Source of the DNA: Streptomyces sp. RKND-216
GTDB taxonomy: Bacteria > Actinomycetota > Actinomycetes > Streptomycetales > Streptomycetaceae
DNA: 64,000 bases
Direction of reading: 5' to 3'
NCBI RefSeq assembly: GCF_004795255.1
Contig: NZ_SSBQ01000002.1
Location: 4,990,001-5,054,000 of the forward strand
Shown here: positions 56,434 through 64,000 of the stretch, one piece after another
How positions within the stretch are numbered: position 1 is the stretch's first letter
How the letters are laid out: each line of letters opens with the position of its first letter
Position numbers and translations under genes: made by a program
Notes under the pieces: generated by a model
The model's input: the letters and a program-made list of their open reading frames with translations, nothing else
Databases searched by the model: none
Told to the model about the DNA's origin: nothing

Positions 56434-57574
56434 ATGGACCACCGAGACGTGTGCGCCCGCGCGGTGGCGGCCAAGGGCGGCTTCGGCGCGGAATGGGTGC
56501 GGGACGCGTTCCTGGCCGTCGACCGCGCGGAATTCGTGCCGGGCAGAGTCTGGTCGCAGTCGGCCGACCGGGACGGGCTGTACCCGGTGCTCGATCGCGA
56601 GCGGGACCCGCGCGGCTGGTACCGGGCCGTCTGGGACCCGCATCGCAGCGTCGTCACGCAGATGGACGACGGAGCGCTGCCCGTGCACGCCGCTCGTGGC
56701 GACTTCACCAGTTCGGTTTCGGCATCCGACATCGTGTGCACCAAACTGCCCCGGCTCGGCCTGGAGCCGGGACACCGGGTGCTGGAACTGGGCACCGGCA
56801 GCGGATACGCCACCGCACTGCTGTGCGAGCGGGTCGGCGACGGCAACGTCACGACGCTGGAGATCGACCCGGAGCTGTCCGCCCGCGCGCGCAGGCAACC
56901 TCGCCAAGGCCGGCTATCACCCCGAGGTCGTCTGCGGGGATGGTCTGGCGGGGCGCCCCGCATCCGGACCGTTCGACCGCGTGATCGCCACCGCGGCCGT
57001 GCGGCACGTCCCCCGGGCCTGGCTGGACCAGTGCACCGACGGCGCGGTCATCCTCACCCCGTTCGGGACGTGCTTCGCGAACGGTGGGTTGCTCAGGCTC
57101 ACGGTGGCCCACGGCAGGGCGACCGGCCGGTTCGCGGGGACGGCCCGCTACATGTGGGTGCGCAGCGAACGCCCCAGCCGTGAGCTGCACCCGCCCGAGA
57201 CGGGCCGCAGGGCGGCGTCTCCCCTCGATCCCGGGAAGGTCATGGGCGGTCCCTGGGCGCAGAACTTCGCGCTCGGCCTGTGGGTGCCCGACGTCGGTCA
57301 TGCACACCGCGGTGAGGGCGAGGAACGCCAGGTGCAGTTCTGGGACCAGACGGGCACCTCGGTGACGCTCGTGTCGTACGGCGGCTGGTACGAACCCACC
57401 GCGGTGGTCGCGTACGGCCCCGGAGACCTGTGGTCGGAGGTCGTCGCCGCCTACACGAGCTGGCGCACGGCCGGGCAGCCGGACCTCGGCCGCTTCGGCA
57501 TCACCCTCTCCGATCGCGCTCAGTACACGTGGCGGGACAATCCGGAGACCGTCATCGCGGAGCACCGGTCGTGA
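56434..57574 (+). pseudogene. Protein-isoaspartate-methyltransferase-like enzyme, frameshifted
   Basis: From ATG 56434 the first frame reads LAVDRAEFVPGRVW, FTSSVSASDIVCTKLPRLGL and the SAM loop HRVLELGTGSGYATALL. At about 56890, in a GCGCGCGC run, it shifts to the frame of LAKAGYHPEVVCGDGLAG, FDRVIATAAVRHVPRAWLDQ, GAVILTPFGT and SVTLVSYGGWYEPTAV, ending at 57574. One extra base in the run explains it. PCMT-like enzymes of this length (about 380 residues, with a long C-terminal domain) occur beside ATP-grasp or lanthipeptide RiPP genes in actinobacteria. Here no maturase is present. It may be inactive. Confidence 0.75.
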
Positions 57575-58310
57575 ACCCCTGGCGGGCCCCGAGCCGCGGC
57601 TCGGGGCCCTGCCGGTTCCGCGCGGAACACCGGACGGTACGTGGCGACCGCCGCCGTCCCGCCCGGCGGCACGGCGGCGGGCCCTTGCCGACGGGGGCGT
57701 TTCGCGGTCGCCGGGAGGCGCAAAGGGGGCGGATGTCCATCCCCTCCGTACGCCCCTCGTGCTTCGGTGGAATGGGCCGTCGGCGGGCGTGCCGGGAAAT
57801 GCAGCGGGAGGCCGTATGGAGATTCTGCGAAGGGCACCGCGCGGCAGTCTTCGGGGCCCTGTGCGGCACCGGGTGTCAGGTCGCCGTGCCGGGGTCGGCA
57901 GGGGGTGTTCCGGGAGGTTCGCGAGGGAGCCGAAAAGGCCCTCTGAACTGGCATTTTCCGGCGGGCGCCGACCCCTGCGAGGTGGCACCCACAGAACGTT
58001 CGATTCCGTGATCGGCGACGGCCTTCCAGGGGTCCAACTCGACTGGCGGAACTGACCCCAGAGATGTCTTGACACGCCCGGAACCGTGACCTCACAGTGG
58101 GCGCTACGCACAACGCAATCAGAAGCGTTCAATGCGTATTTCCGCCGAACATTTTTCATGGCGCCGTCATGCGGGCTTGCTTCTGCGTGCCCAGCGGGTG
58201 CTATTCGAGCTGCCCATACCACCGCCGAAACAGCCTGCGGGCGCATCGGCGGAAACGGGCTGTGCAATTCCGCACGTGTCGATAAGTGACTGGAAAGGGT
58301 GAGTGCCGAA
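57575..58310. other. 736-base intergenic region, no gene
   Basis: No frame on either strand shows a protein family or a good ribosome site; several Arg/Pro-rich frames are high-GC artefacts. GC content falls in the last 250 bases. TTGACA at 58079-58084 is a good -35 but lacks a clear -10 at the right distance. The region supplies the dehydrogenase promoter and may hold worn-down remains of other genes. Confidence 0.5.
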
Positions 58311-59780
58311 ATGACGCAGACCGCCGTCGAGACGCCTTTGCAGGTCCTCGAGCATGAACCCTATCTGCAGGTCACATGGCGCGACACGGAGACAGCCGCC
58401 CGCGGCTTCGTGGTCATCGACCAGCTGGTCACCGGGATCGCGACCGGGGGGCTGCGCATGCGCCCCGGCTGCACCCTCCACGAGGTCGGCGAACTCGCTC
58501 GCGAGATGACGCTCAAGATGGGCGCCTTCGGTATTCACGTCGGCGGCGCGAAGGGCGGTATCGACTTCGACCCGGCCGACCCGCGCGCGGAGGAGGTCCG
58601 GGAACGGTTCCTCCAGGGCGTGCGCCCGCTCCTGGAGCGCTTCTGGGTCACCGCGGGAGACCTCGGCACCCAGCAGGAGCAGCTCGACCAGACCTTCGCG
58701 CGGATCGGCATGGGCGACACGTCCTTCCACGCCGCCGTGGTCCGGGCCGAGGACGAGGCCGAGGTCCGCGCCCGCATCCGGCAGGCGTCGGACACCCGCA
58801 CCGAAGGGCTGAAGCTGTCCGAGCTGGTCGGCGGCTACGGCGTGGCCGAGGCCGCCCTCGCCGCCCTTGAGGAGCGGCACATCCCGGCCGGCGGAGCGCG
58901 GGCCGTGGTGCAGGGCTTCGGCGCCATGGGCGGGTCCACCGCCCTCTACCTGGCCCGGGCCGGCGTGAAGATCGTCGGCATCACCGACGCCCGGGGCATG
59001 ATCCGTAACGCCGCACGCGGCCTCGACATCGAGCTTCTGCTGGCCGCGCGGACCTCGTCCGGCCTCATCGACCGGTCCGCGCTGCGGGAGGACGACGAGG
59101 AGGTCCCCGGTGACGAGTGGCTGAGCCAGGACGTGGACGTGCTGGTGCCGGCGGCCGTGTCGTACACGATCACCGCCGACAACTGCGACAGTGTCCGCGG
59201 CAGCCTGATCGTGGAGGCGGCGAACGTGCCGACCACGCCGGAGGCGGAGCAGCGCCTGCTGGAGCGGGGCGTCACCGTGATCCCGGACTTCATCGCCAAC
59301 ACCGGCGCCGCCGCCGGCGCGTGGTGGGTCATCCTCGGCGAGGTCGTGAGCCCCGTCGGCGCGTGCAGCCGCCTGTCCGCGCAGATCCGTCCGCTGGTGG
59401 CCGGCCTGATGAGCCGGGCCGCGGCCACGGGCGGCTCGGTGCGGCAGACCGCGGTGCTCTTCGCCCGCGAGAACTCGCAGCGCATGATCCGCGAGAACGG
59501 CGGCGCGGTCGCCTTCCGCGACCTCTACACCGCCACCCAGCCGGGCCACGACGTCGCTGCCGGCGAGGTGCCGCCGCTGCCGCGCGAGGTGCCGGACGGC
59601 GCCCTGGACGTGCTCCCCGAGGCCGTCGTCGTTCCGGACGCGGACACGCCCCTGGTCCCGCTGAACGGCTCCTACCCGGAGGCCGCCGACCTGCTCGACG
59701 GTCCGGTCGACACCGGCTTCCAGGCCCCCGACGCCGTGCCCGCCTACTGGCCCGGCGACGCGGGCACCGGAACCCCCTGA
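58311..59780 (+). CDS. Glu/Leu/Phe/Val dehydrogenase-type amino acid dehydrogenase
   Basis: 489 residues. GGLRMRPGCTLHEVGELARE and IHVGGAKGGIDFDP (catalytic Lys region), VQGFGAMGGSTALYLARAGV (NAD-binding Rossmann loop) and AANVPTTPEAEQRLLERGVT with PDFIANTGAAAGA are the family marks. It should interconvert an amino acid and its 2-oxo acid with NAD(P). The 60-residue C-terminal tail (Pro/Asp-rich) is unusual. ATG 58311 was preferred to GTG 58299 because GGAAAGG has no spacer before the GTG and homologues begin near this Met. Convergent with an amidase. Confidence 0.85.
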   Translation: MTQTAVETPLQVLEHEPYLQVTWRDTETAARGFVVIDQLVTGIATGGLRMRPGCTLHEVGELAREMTLKMGAFGIHVGGAKGGIDFDPADPRAEEVRERFLQGVRPLLERFWVTAGDLGTQQEQLDQTFARIGMGDTSFHAAVVRAEDEAEVRARIRQASDTRTEGLKLSELVGGYGVAEAALAALEERHIPAGGARAVVQGFGAMGGSTALYLARAGVKIVGITDARGMIRNAARGLDIELLLAARTSSGLIDRSALREDDEEVPGDEWLSQDVDVLVPAAVSYTITADNCDSVRGSLIVEAANVPTTPEAEQRLLERGVTVIPDFIANTGAAAGAWWVILGEVVSPVGACSRLSAQIRPLVAGLMSRAAATGGSVRQTAVLFARENSQRMIRENGGAVAFRDLYTATQPGHDVAAGEVPPLPREVPDGALDVLPEAVVVPDADTPLVPLNGSYPEAADLLDGPVDTGFQAPDAVPAYWPGDAGTGTP

Positions 59781-59795
59781 CGGCGCGCGCACCCC

Positions 59796-59830
59796 GTCGA
59801 CGGCACCCGGCACCGCCGGGTGCCGTCGAC
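59796..59830. terminator. Strong bidirectional hairpin after the dehydrogenase
   Basis: GTCGACGGCACCCGGC (59796-59811) pairs perfectly with GCCGGGTGCCGTCGAC (59815-59830), a 16-bp stem with a 3-base loop, between convergent genes. Confidence 0.75.
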
Positions 59831-59878
59831 GTGCGGGCACCGGCCGGCGCTCCGCCGCGCGGGCCGCCGGCCGCGCCG

Positions 59879-60736
59879 TCACCCTGCGGGGACCCGGAGC
59901 TTCGTCCAGCTGACCGTCCCCGGAATGCCGTCCGCGTCGTCCCCGGAGTAGCCGAGCTTGCGCTGCCACGCCGCGTACGAAGCGCGGTCCACGTCCGTCC
60001 ATCGCGGTCCCGGGCCGACCTCGTAGCGGCCGCAGTCCTCCTCCACCAGGCGCTCACCCATCCGGGTGATGATCGTGCTGCGCTGCCCGTCGTGGAAGAA
60101 GTCGGCCCCCGGGAAGGGCTCGAACTCCGGACCCTGCGGCGGACGGCCGAGCCGGGCGGCGATCCGGTCGCGCATGCCGTTCATCGAGAATCCGCGCGGG
60201 TCGACCTTGCCCGGCTGCCACTCCAGGTGCCCGATGACCGACCGCTCGGTCCAGCCGTAGGTGCGGCACACAGCGGCCGCCGCCTTCTCAATCGCCTCCA
60301 GCTGCGCCTCCGGCCACGGGTCCTTCCCGTCGCCCATGTTGATGCATTCGAACCCGTAGAAGCGGGCGTTGCCGTCGGTGTTGGCCTCGTTGTCCGGGGG
60401 GAGCGACGCCGACTCGTCGATGACCGCGCGCAGGACGTCGTCGTCACCCAGCCCGGCGTGGTTCGCGCGGCCGTTGCCGACCAGCCACACCGAGCCGTCC
60501 TTGGCGATGACGCCGTGGCACAGCGGGCCCGGCAGCGACGCGTAGCCGTCGTAGCACAGGCGCACCGAACTGTCCGTGCCGCTGGTGACGGTGTGATGGA
60601 TCATCACTCCGTTGATCGGCCCCCATGCACCCTTGTGATTGCGGTTGTGGGTCCGCCAGCTGCGGTATTCGTGGACCTCCAGGCCCTCCTCGCGAAGGAT
60701 TCTGACGAACCGGGACGCGCTCAGGGGCGTAGCCAT
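59879..60736 (-). CDS. N-acetylmuramoyl-L-alanine amidase (PGRP type) with peptidoglycan-binding tail
   Basis: 285 residues without a signal peptide. The amidase_2/PGRP zinc domain spans about 20-190: GVMIHHTVTSGTD (first His), VIGHLEWQPGKVDPRGFSMN (second His and the Lys region). The C-terminal segment WTDVDRASYAAWQRKLG with DADGIPGTVSW is a peptidoglycan-binding-like repeat. The lack of a leader and this domain order are typical of phage-derived endolysins, which need a holin, or of a protein exported another way. ATG 60736 has GGGAG 9 bases upstream. No other phage gene is near. Confidence 0.85.
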   Translation of the reverse strand: MATPLSASRFVRILREEGLEVHEYRSWRTHNRNHKGAWGPINGVMIHHTVTSGTDSSVRLCYDGYASLPGPLCHGVIAKDGSVWLVGNGRANHAGLGDDDVLRAVIDESASLPPDNEANTDGNARFYGFECINMGDGKDPWPEAQLEAIEKAAAAVCRTYGWTERSVIGHLEWQPGKVDPRGFSMNGMRDRIAARLGRPPQGPEFEPFPGADFFHDGQRSTIITRMGERLVEEDCGRYEVGPGPRWTDVDRASYAAWQRKLGYSGDDADGIPGTVSWTKLRVPAG

Positions 60737-60958
60737 GGGTCTGAACTCCCTTCCTCGTGGAGCCGTTGAACGCGGCCCCGACGACCGGCTGTTCCCGTCC
60801 CCGGGAAGGTGTGCACGGTCTCCTCCTGGCGTTCTACCCACCCTGCGGCCACATGACTGCGTGTCACCCGCGTCGGGTCCGGCGCGGGTCGCCGCCGTGC
60901 CCCCGGCACAGCACCCGCATCCGGCGGCACCGCTGCGACTGCCTCTCCCGGCCGTCAA

Positions 60959-61333
60959 GATGAGCGGGAGATCCTCCGGACGGCGCTGGGCGAGCCCGTC
61001 CACGTCCCGGCCCCGCGCAGGATGGCGCGGCAGGTCTACCTGGAGACGCCGGAGGGCGTGCTGGAGGACGTGAAGGTGCGTCACCCGCAGTGCGCGGCGC
61101 CCGTATGGGCGGCCGACGGCGAGGCGTGGCCCCCGCTGCGGCCCGGTGCGCCGCAGGACCCGCCCGCGCTGCGTGCGGTCCTGGTGCTGCGGAGACGCGG
61201 CGATAACATCGGCCCGCTGACGGAGTCGGGTGACCGCGTGGTCACGTTCCTCATCGACGCCGCCACCACCGCGGAACTCGACGCGCTGGAGGCCGAGGTG
61301 CGGACGTCCGTCGATGTGACCGTCAGACGGTAG
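60959..61333 (+). pseudogene. C-terminal fragment of an ATP-grasp-like protein
   Basis: The frame upstream of the only ATG (61022) is open and coding-like back to about 60959 (DEREILRTALGEPVHVPAPR), with no start codon. The rest, QVYLETPEGVLEDVKVRHPQ, VLVLRRRGDNIGPLTESGD and VVTFLIDAATTAELDALE, resembles the C-terminal beta-region of ATP-grasp ligases. The catalytic part is missing. It is probably a remnant; a short protein from 61022 (103 residues) could be made but would have no ATP site. Confidence 0.4.
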
Positions 61334-61403
61334 CGAGGAGGCCGGGACGCCCCGTCCCGCCCGCTGCCCGGACCAGTCGGATCTCACCTGTGAGGTGCTC
61401 GTC

Positions 61404-61664
61404 ATGTGGATCGTGGAACTCGCCTTCGACGGCAGCCCGGAGCGGCTGGAGGCACGCCCGGCGCACCGGGAGAAACTGGACGAGCTGCACGCGAAGGGCC
61501 TGGTGCGGATGGCCGGGCCGCTCGCCGACGACTCCGGTGCGGTGCTCGTCTTCGACGTGGACGACCGCGCCGCACTCGACGGACTGCTCGCCGCCGACCC
61601 CTACTTCGGCACCACCGGAGTCGAGGTCGCACAGGTGAGGGAATGGCGGCCGTTCCTGACCTGA
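61404..61664 (+). CDS. YciI family protein
   Basis: 86 residues. MWIVELAFDGSPERLEARPA, KGLVRMAGPLADDSGAVLVF and the terminal VREWRPFL strand fit the small YciI dimeric ferredoxin-like fold. The HRE(K)L and GP-x-ADD segments supply the conserved His and Asp. The role in actinobacteria is unknown; some relatives decompose or bind chlorinated or small aldehyde-type compounds. ATG 61404 follows GAGG by 8 bases; the GTG at 61395 is less likely. Confidence 0.82.
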   Translation: MWIVELAFDGSPERLEARPAHREKLDELHAKGLVRMAGPLADDSGAVLVFDVDDRAALDGLLAADPYFGTTGVEVAQVREWRPFLT

Positions 61665-62263
61665 CCACCGGGGACGGGACGCGGGGGGACCAGGCGGGCT
61701 ACGGAGGGGAACGGTTTCACGATGTCATCGGAACAGCGGGCGCTGCTGCGGCGGGGGTCTTCCGCCGGCTGTGGGCGGGCGAGGCGATGGCGCGGCTCGG
61801 CTACCGGACCGCGCAGTTCCTCCTCCCCCTGCTCGCGGTCGTCGAACTCGGCAGCAGCGGTTCGCAGACCGGGCTGGTCTCCGCCGCCCAGTTCGTGCCC
61901 GTGGTCGCGCTCTCCCTGACCGCCGGGGTGTTCGCCGACCGGCTGGACCCCCGTCGCCTCGTCCTGGTCTGCACGGTGGTCCGCGGCGCCGCCCTCGGCA
62001 TGCTCGGCCTCAGCTACGCGGCCTTCGGGCTGACGCTGTGGATGCTGCTCGCCGTCGCTCTCGTGGTGGGCTCCGCCACGGTCTTCTACGACGTCGGGTA
62101 CCAGTCCGCGATCCCGAAGCTCCTGCGTCCGCAGGAACTGGCGGCGGGCAACAGTCTGCTCCAGGCGGTCAACTCGGCCACGCAGATGGCCGGTCCGGCG
62201 CTCGCCGCCCTGGAGAGCCGCTGGACCGCCTACCGCGACGCATTGCCGGTCCGCTCCGCCTGA
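61643..62263 (+). pseudogene. MFS transporter truncated after about six helices
   Basis: The frame from ATG 61643 (overlapping the YciI 3' end) reads LWAGEAMARLGYRTAQFLLP, LTAGVFADRLDPRRLVLVCT and LLRPQELAAGNSLLQAVNS. This is the N-terminal half of an exporter of the MFS/DHA3 type. After ATQMAGPALAALE, where homologues continue with the next helix, the sequence changes to RWTAYRDALPVRSA and stops. Only about half of the usual 400 residues are present, so it cannot work as a transporter. Confidence 0.7.
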
Positions 62264-62331
62264 GCGGGCAACGCGCCTGCGGGCGACCGCGCGGGGCGAA
62301 CAGGACGGCCTCGCGCGGTCACACCCCTGGC

Positions 62332-63117
62332 TCAGGTGGTCGGAGGAGAGGCCAGGTCACGGGGGAGGCGGGAAGCGGCCGCCGTGTCGAGCATCCACAG
62401 GGTGCGGGCGGTGCCGTACGCGCCTGCCGCGGGGGCCTGGAGCTCCCCCGCGCCGGACAGGGCGAGCGCCACCGCGTCGGCCTTGTCCTCGCCGGCGGCG
62501 AGCAGCCACACCTCACGCGCCGCCCGGATCGCCGGCAGGGTCAGCGACAGGCGGGTCGGCGGCGGCTTGGGCGCACCGTGCACGCCGACGACCGCGCGCC
62601 TGGTCTCCCGGACCCCCGGGTGCTCGGGGAACAGGGACGCCACATGGGTGTCTGGGCCGACGCCCAGCAGGAGCACGTCGAACGCGGGCACGCCGAGGTG
62701 GTGTTCAGGCGCCGCCGCGCGGGCGAGTTCCTCCGCGTACGCCGCGGCCGCCGCGTCCGCGTCGTCCCCGTACGCGCCGTCGGAGGCCGGCATGGCGTGC
62801 ACCCGTTCCGGGGCGAGCGGCACGTGCGCGAGGAGCGCTTCGCTGGCCTGGGTGACGTTGCGGTCCGGATCACCCTCGGGGAGGAACCGTTCGTCGCCCC
62901 ACCACAGGTCCAGGCGCGACCAGTCGACGGCGTCCCGCGCCGCCGACCCGGCCAGCGCGGCGAGCAGCCCGTTGCCGTTGCGGCCCCCGGTGAGCACCAC
63001 GGACGCGGTGCCGCGGGCGGCCTGGGTGTCGACGATGCGGGTGATCAGCCGGGCGGCAGCCGTGCGCGCCATCTCCCGGGGGTCGTGGTGGACGGCGACC
63101 TGAGGAGTGTGGGTCAC
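62332..63117 (-). CDS. pgl: 6-phosphogluconolactonase
   Basis: 261 residues. VVLTGGRNGNGLLAAL, WWGDERFLPEGDPDRNVTQA and LLLGVGPDTHVASLFPEHPG are the three signature blocks of the DevB/Pgl family. It hydrolyses 6-phosphogluconolactone in the oxidative pentose phosphate pathway. The usual GGxTGxxxY in the first block reads GGRNGNG. GTG 63117 overlaps the stop of opcA by 4 bases, which shows operon coupling. It is convergent with the truncated MFS gene. Confidence 0.93.
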   Translation of the reverse strand: MTHTPQVAVHHDPREMARTAAARLITRIVDTQAARGTASVVLTGGRNGNGLLAALAGSAARDAVDWSRLDLWWGDERFLPEGDPDRNVTQASEALLAHVPLAPERVHAMPASDGAYGDDADAAAAAYAEELARAAAPEHHLGVPAFDVLLLGVGPDTHVASLFPEHPGVRETRRAVVGVHGAPKPPPTRLSLTLPAIRAAREVWLLAAGEDKADAVALALSGAGELQAPAAGAYGTARTLWMLDTAAASRLPRDLASPPTT

Positions 63118-64000
63118 GAGGAGGCCGCCTTCGAACCGTTCCTGCCACCACGGGCGGCGCGCTTCGCGGGCTTCCCCTCCGCACCGGCTCCCGCCTCCGC
63201 CGTACCGGTGCCCGCGCCGGACGCTCCGCCGGGACCGGAACCGGAACCGGAACCGGAACCGTCGCCGTCCGCGGCGCCCGGCCGCACGCCGTGGATGCGG
63301 TCCACACCGAACCGCACCGCACGCTCGTACGCCTCGTCCGGGTCCAGCCGCCGCAGCTCCTCGGCGATCAGCTCGGCGGTGTTGCGCCGGTGCAGCGCCA
63401 CGTGCCGGTCCGGCTGCCCGGGGACCGCAAGCTCGGCCAGCGACCCGTGCTGCCGGTCCAGGCAGATCTCCCCGTCGGCCGTCGCCATCCGCACGGCCGT
63501 TATGCCCGGTCCCTCGGAGAACACCCGCTCCACCGGCACCCGCAGCCGTTCGGCCAGCCACAGGGCCAGCAGCTCGGTCGAGGGGTTGTACTCCTCGCCC
63601 TCGACCTGCGCCGACTCGATCTTGGTGTGCTTCTGGTCCAGCGCCGCCGCCAGCACACTCCGCCAGGGCGTCGTCCGGGTCCACGCCAGGTCGGTGTCGC
63701 CCGGCGCGTAGGTCTCGGACCGCAGACCCAGCGTCGCCACCGGGTCCTCGGTGGCCGAGGCGTCGGTGATCCGCCGCTGGGCCAGCGTGCCCAGCAGATC
63801 CTTGGACGGGTTGTCCGGGGCGTCCTCGGGCCACCAGACGACCACCGGGGCGTCCGGCAGCAGCAGGGGCAGCACCACGCTGTAGGAGTGCGAGGCCAGT
63901 TCGCCGTGCAGCCGCAGCAGGATGGTCTCCCCGGCGCCGCCGTCCGGGCCCATCCGCACCTCGGCGTCCAGCCGCGCCATGGCCCGGTCGCGGGGCGACC
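63114..64000 (-). CDS. opcA: OpcA, glucose-6-phosphate dehydrogenase assembly protein (start beyond window)
   Basis: The frame continues past the window edge; its last visible residues before MARLDAEV are SPRDRA, as inside known OpcA proteins. It activates or assembles Zwf in actinobacteria and cyanobacteria. PLLLPDAPVVVWWPEDAP, LGTLAQRRITDA and EYNPSTELLALWLAERLRVP fit the family. A Gly/Ser-rich linker (about 245-260) is coded by a CCGGAA hexamer tract and is followed by a Lys/Ala-rich tail. The upstream gene should be zwf. Its stop overlaps the pgl start. Confidence 0.93.
   Translation of the reverse strand, partial: SPRDRAMARLDAEVRMGPDGGAGETILLRLHGELASHSYSVVLPLLLPDAPVVVWWPEDAPDNPSKDLLGTLAQRRITDASATEDPVATLGLRSETYAPGDTDLAWTRTTPWRSVLAAALDQKHTKIESAQVEGEEYNPSTELLALWLAERLRVPVERVFSEGPGITAVRMATADGEICLDRQHGSLAELAVPGQPDRHVALHRRNTAELIAEELRRLDPDEAYERAVRFGVDRIHGVRPGAADGDGSGSGSGSGPGGASGAGTGTAEAGAGAEGKPAKRAARGGRNGSKAASS
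63235..63258. repeat. Four CCGGAA hexamers in opcA
   Basis: Four perfect tandem CCGGAA units at 63235-63258 code, on the minus strand, for Gly-Ser pairs in the linker near the C-terminus of OpcA. Copy number could vary between strains without breaking the frame. Confidence 0.8.

Noticed and set aside
59879..60736. Prophage from the endolysin-like amidase
   Set aside because: No holin, capsid, tail, integrase or attachment site is found within the flanking 5 kb.

Overview
The window is very GC-rich chromosomal DNA from a Streptomyces-like sporulating actinomycete. The evidence is whiA, an RbpA-family protein, an OpcA partner for glucose-6-phosphate dehydrogenase, mycothiol-type enzymes, XRE/DUF397 pairs, and frequent GTG starts and 4-bp stop/start overlaps. 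No rRNA, tRNA, CRISPR array, origin or prophage was seen.

Layout. 0-8.2 kb: a sugar-porter-type transporter cut by the window edge, a two-domain VOC protein, then a minus-strand set that looks like ketone-body/3-hydroxybutyrate use (GAF-PucR regulator, MHS symporter, 3-hydroxybutyrate dehydrogenase, secreted esterase). 8.4-24.2 kb: envelope, redox and small-molecule genes. These include two adjacent LAS-type zinc peptidases (one M15-like, one M23 lacking its export signal), a protein with a duplicated Cys/His module, a pseudokinase fused to a PH-like domain, AIM24, acylphosphatase, an MMPL transporter, a BCP-type peroxiredoxin, PIG-L, a further M23 peptidase, Ogt and a secreted GDPD. 24.4-36.1 kb: uvrB, a TerD protein, terC behind a yybP-ykoY (Mn2+) riboswitch, a 1137-residue phosphodiester glycosidase/metallophosphoesterase, an XRE-like regulator and uvrA. 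36.2-37.8 kb: a mycothiol-dependent isomerase homologue and an MBL hydrolase.

37.8-44.1 kb is an accessory insert between the MBL gene and uvrC. It holds a short IS481-derived element, a translationally coupled HAD phosphatase/2H phosphoesterase pair, a thioredoxin-fold protein, a benzoylformate-decarboxylase-like ThDP enzyme and several gene remnants. It ends in a second, diverged copy of the MBL 3' end. 44.2-55.3 kb is core: uvrC-rapZ-yvcK-whiA, gap-pgk-tpiA-secG, an RbpA-family gene and pgi. 55.3-62.3 kb is a second accessory/decay zone: DUF397, a frameshifted XRE regulator, a 30-residue ORF, a frameshifted methyltransferase, a Glu/Leu-type dehydrogenase, a PGRP amidase, and truncated ATP-grasp-like and MFS ORFs. 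The window closes with pgl and the 3' part of opcA.

The core genes form three functional groups: nucleotide excision repair (uvrA, uvrB, uvrC), sporulation and envelope-sugar control (rapZ, yvcK, whiA), and central carbon flow (gap, pgk, tpiA, pgi, pgl, opcA). All frameshifts seen lie in the accessory zones and none in core genes. This favours real decay over sequencing error, although only reads can settle it.
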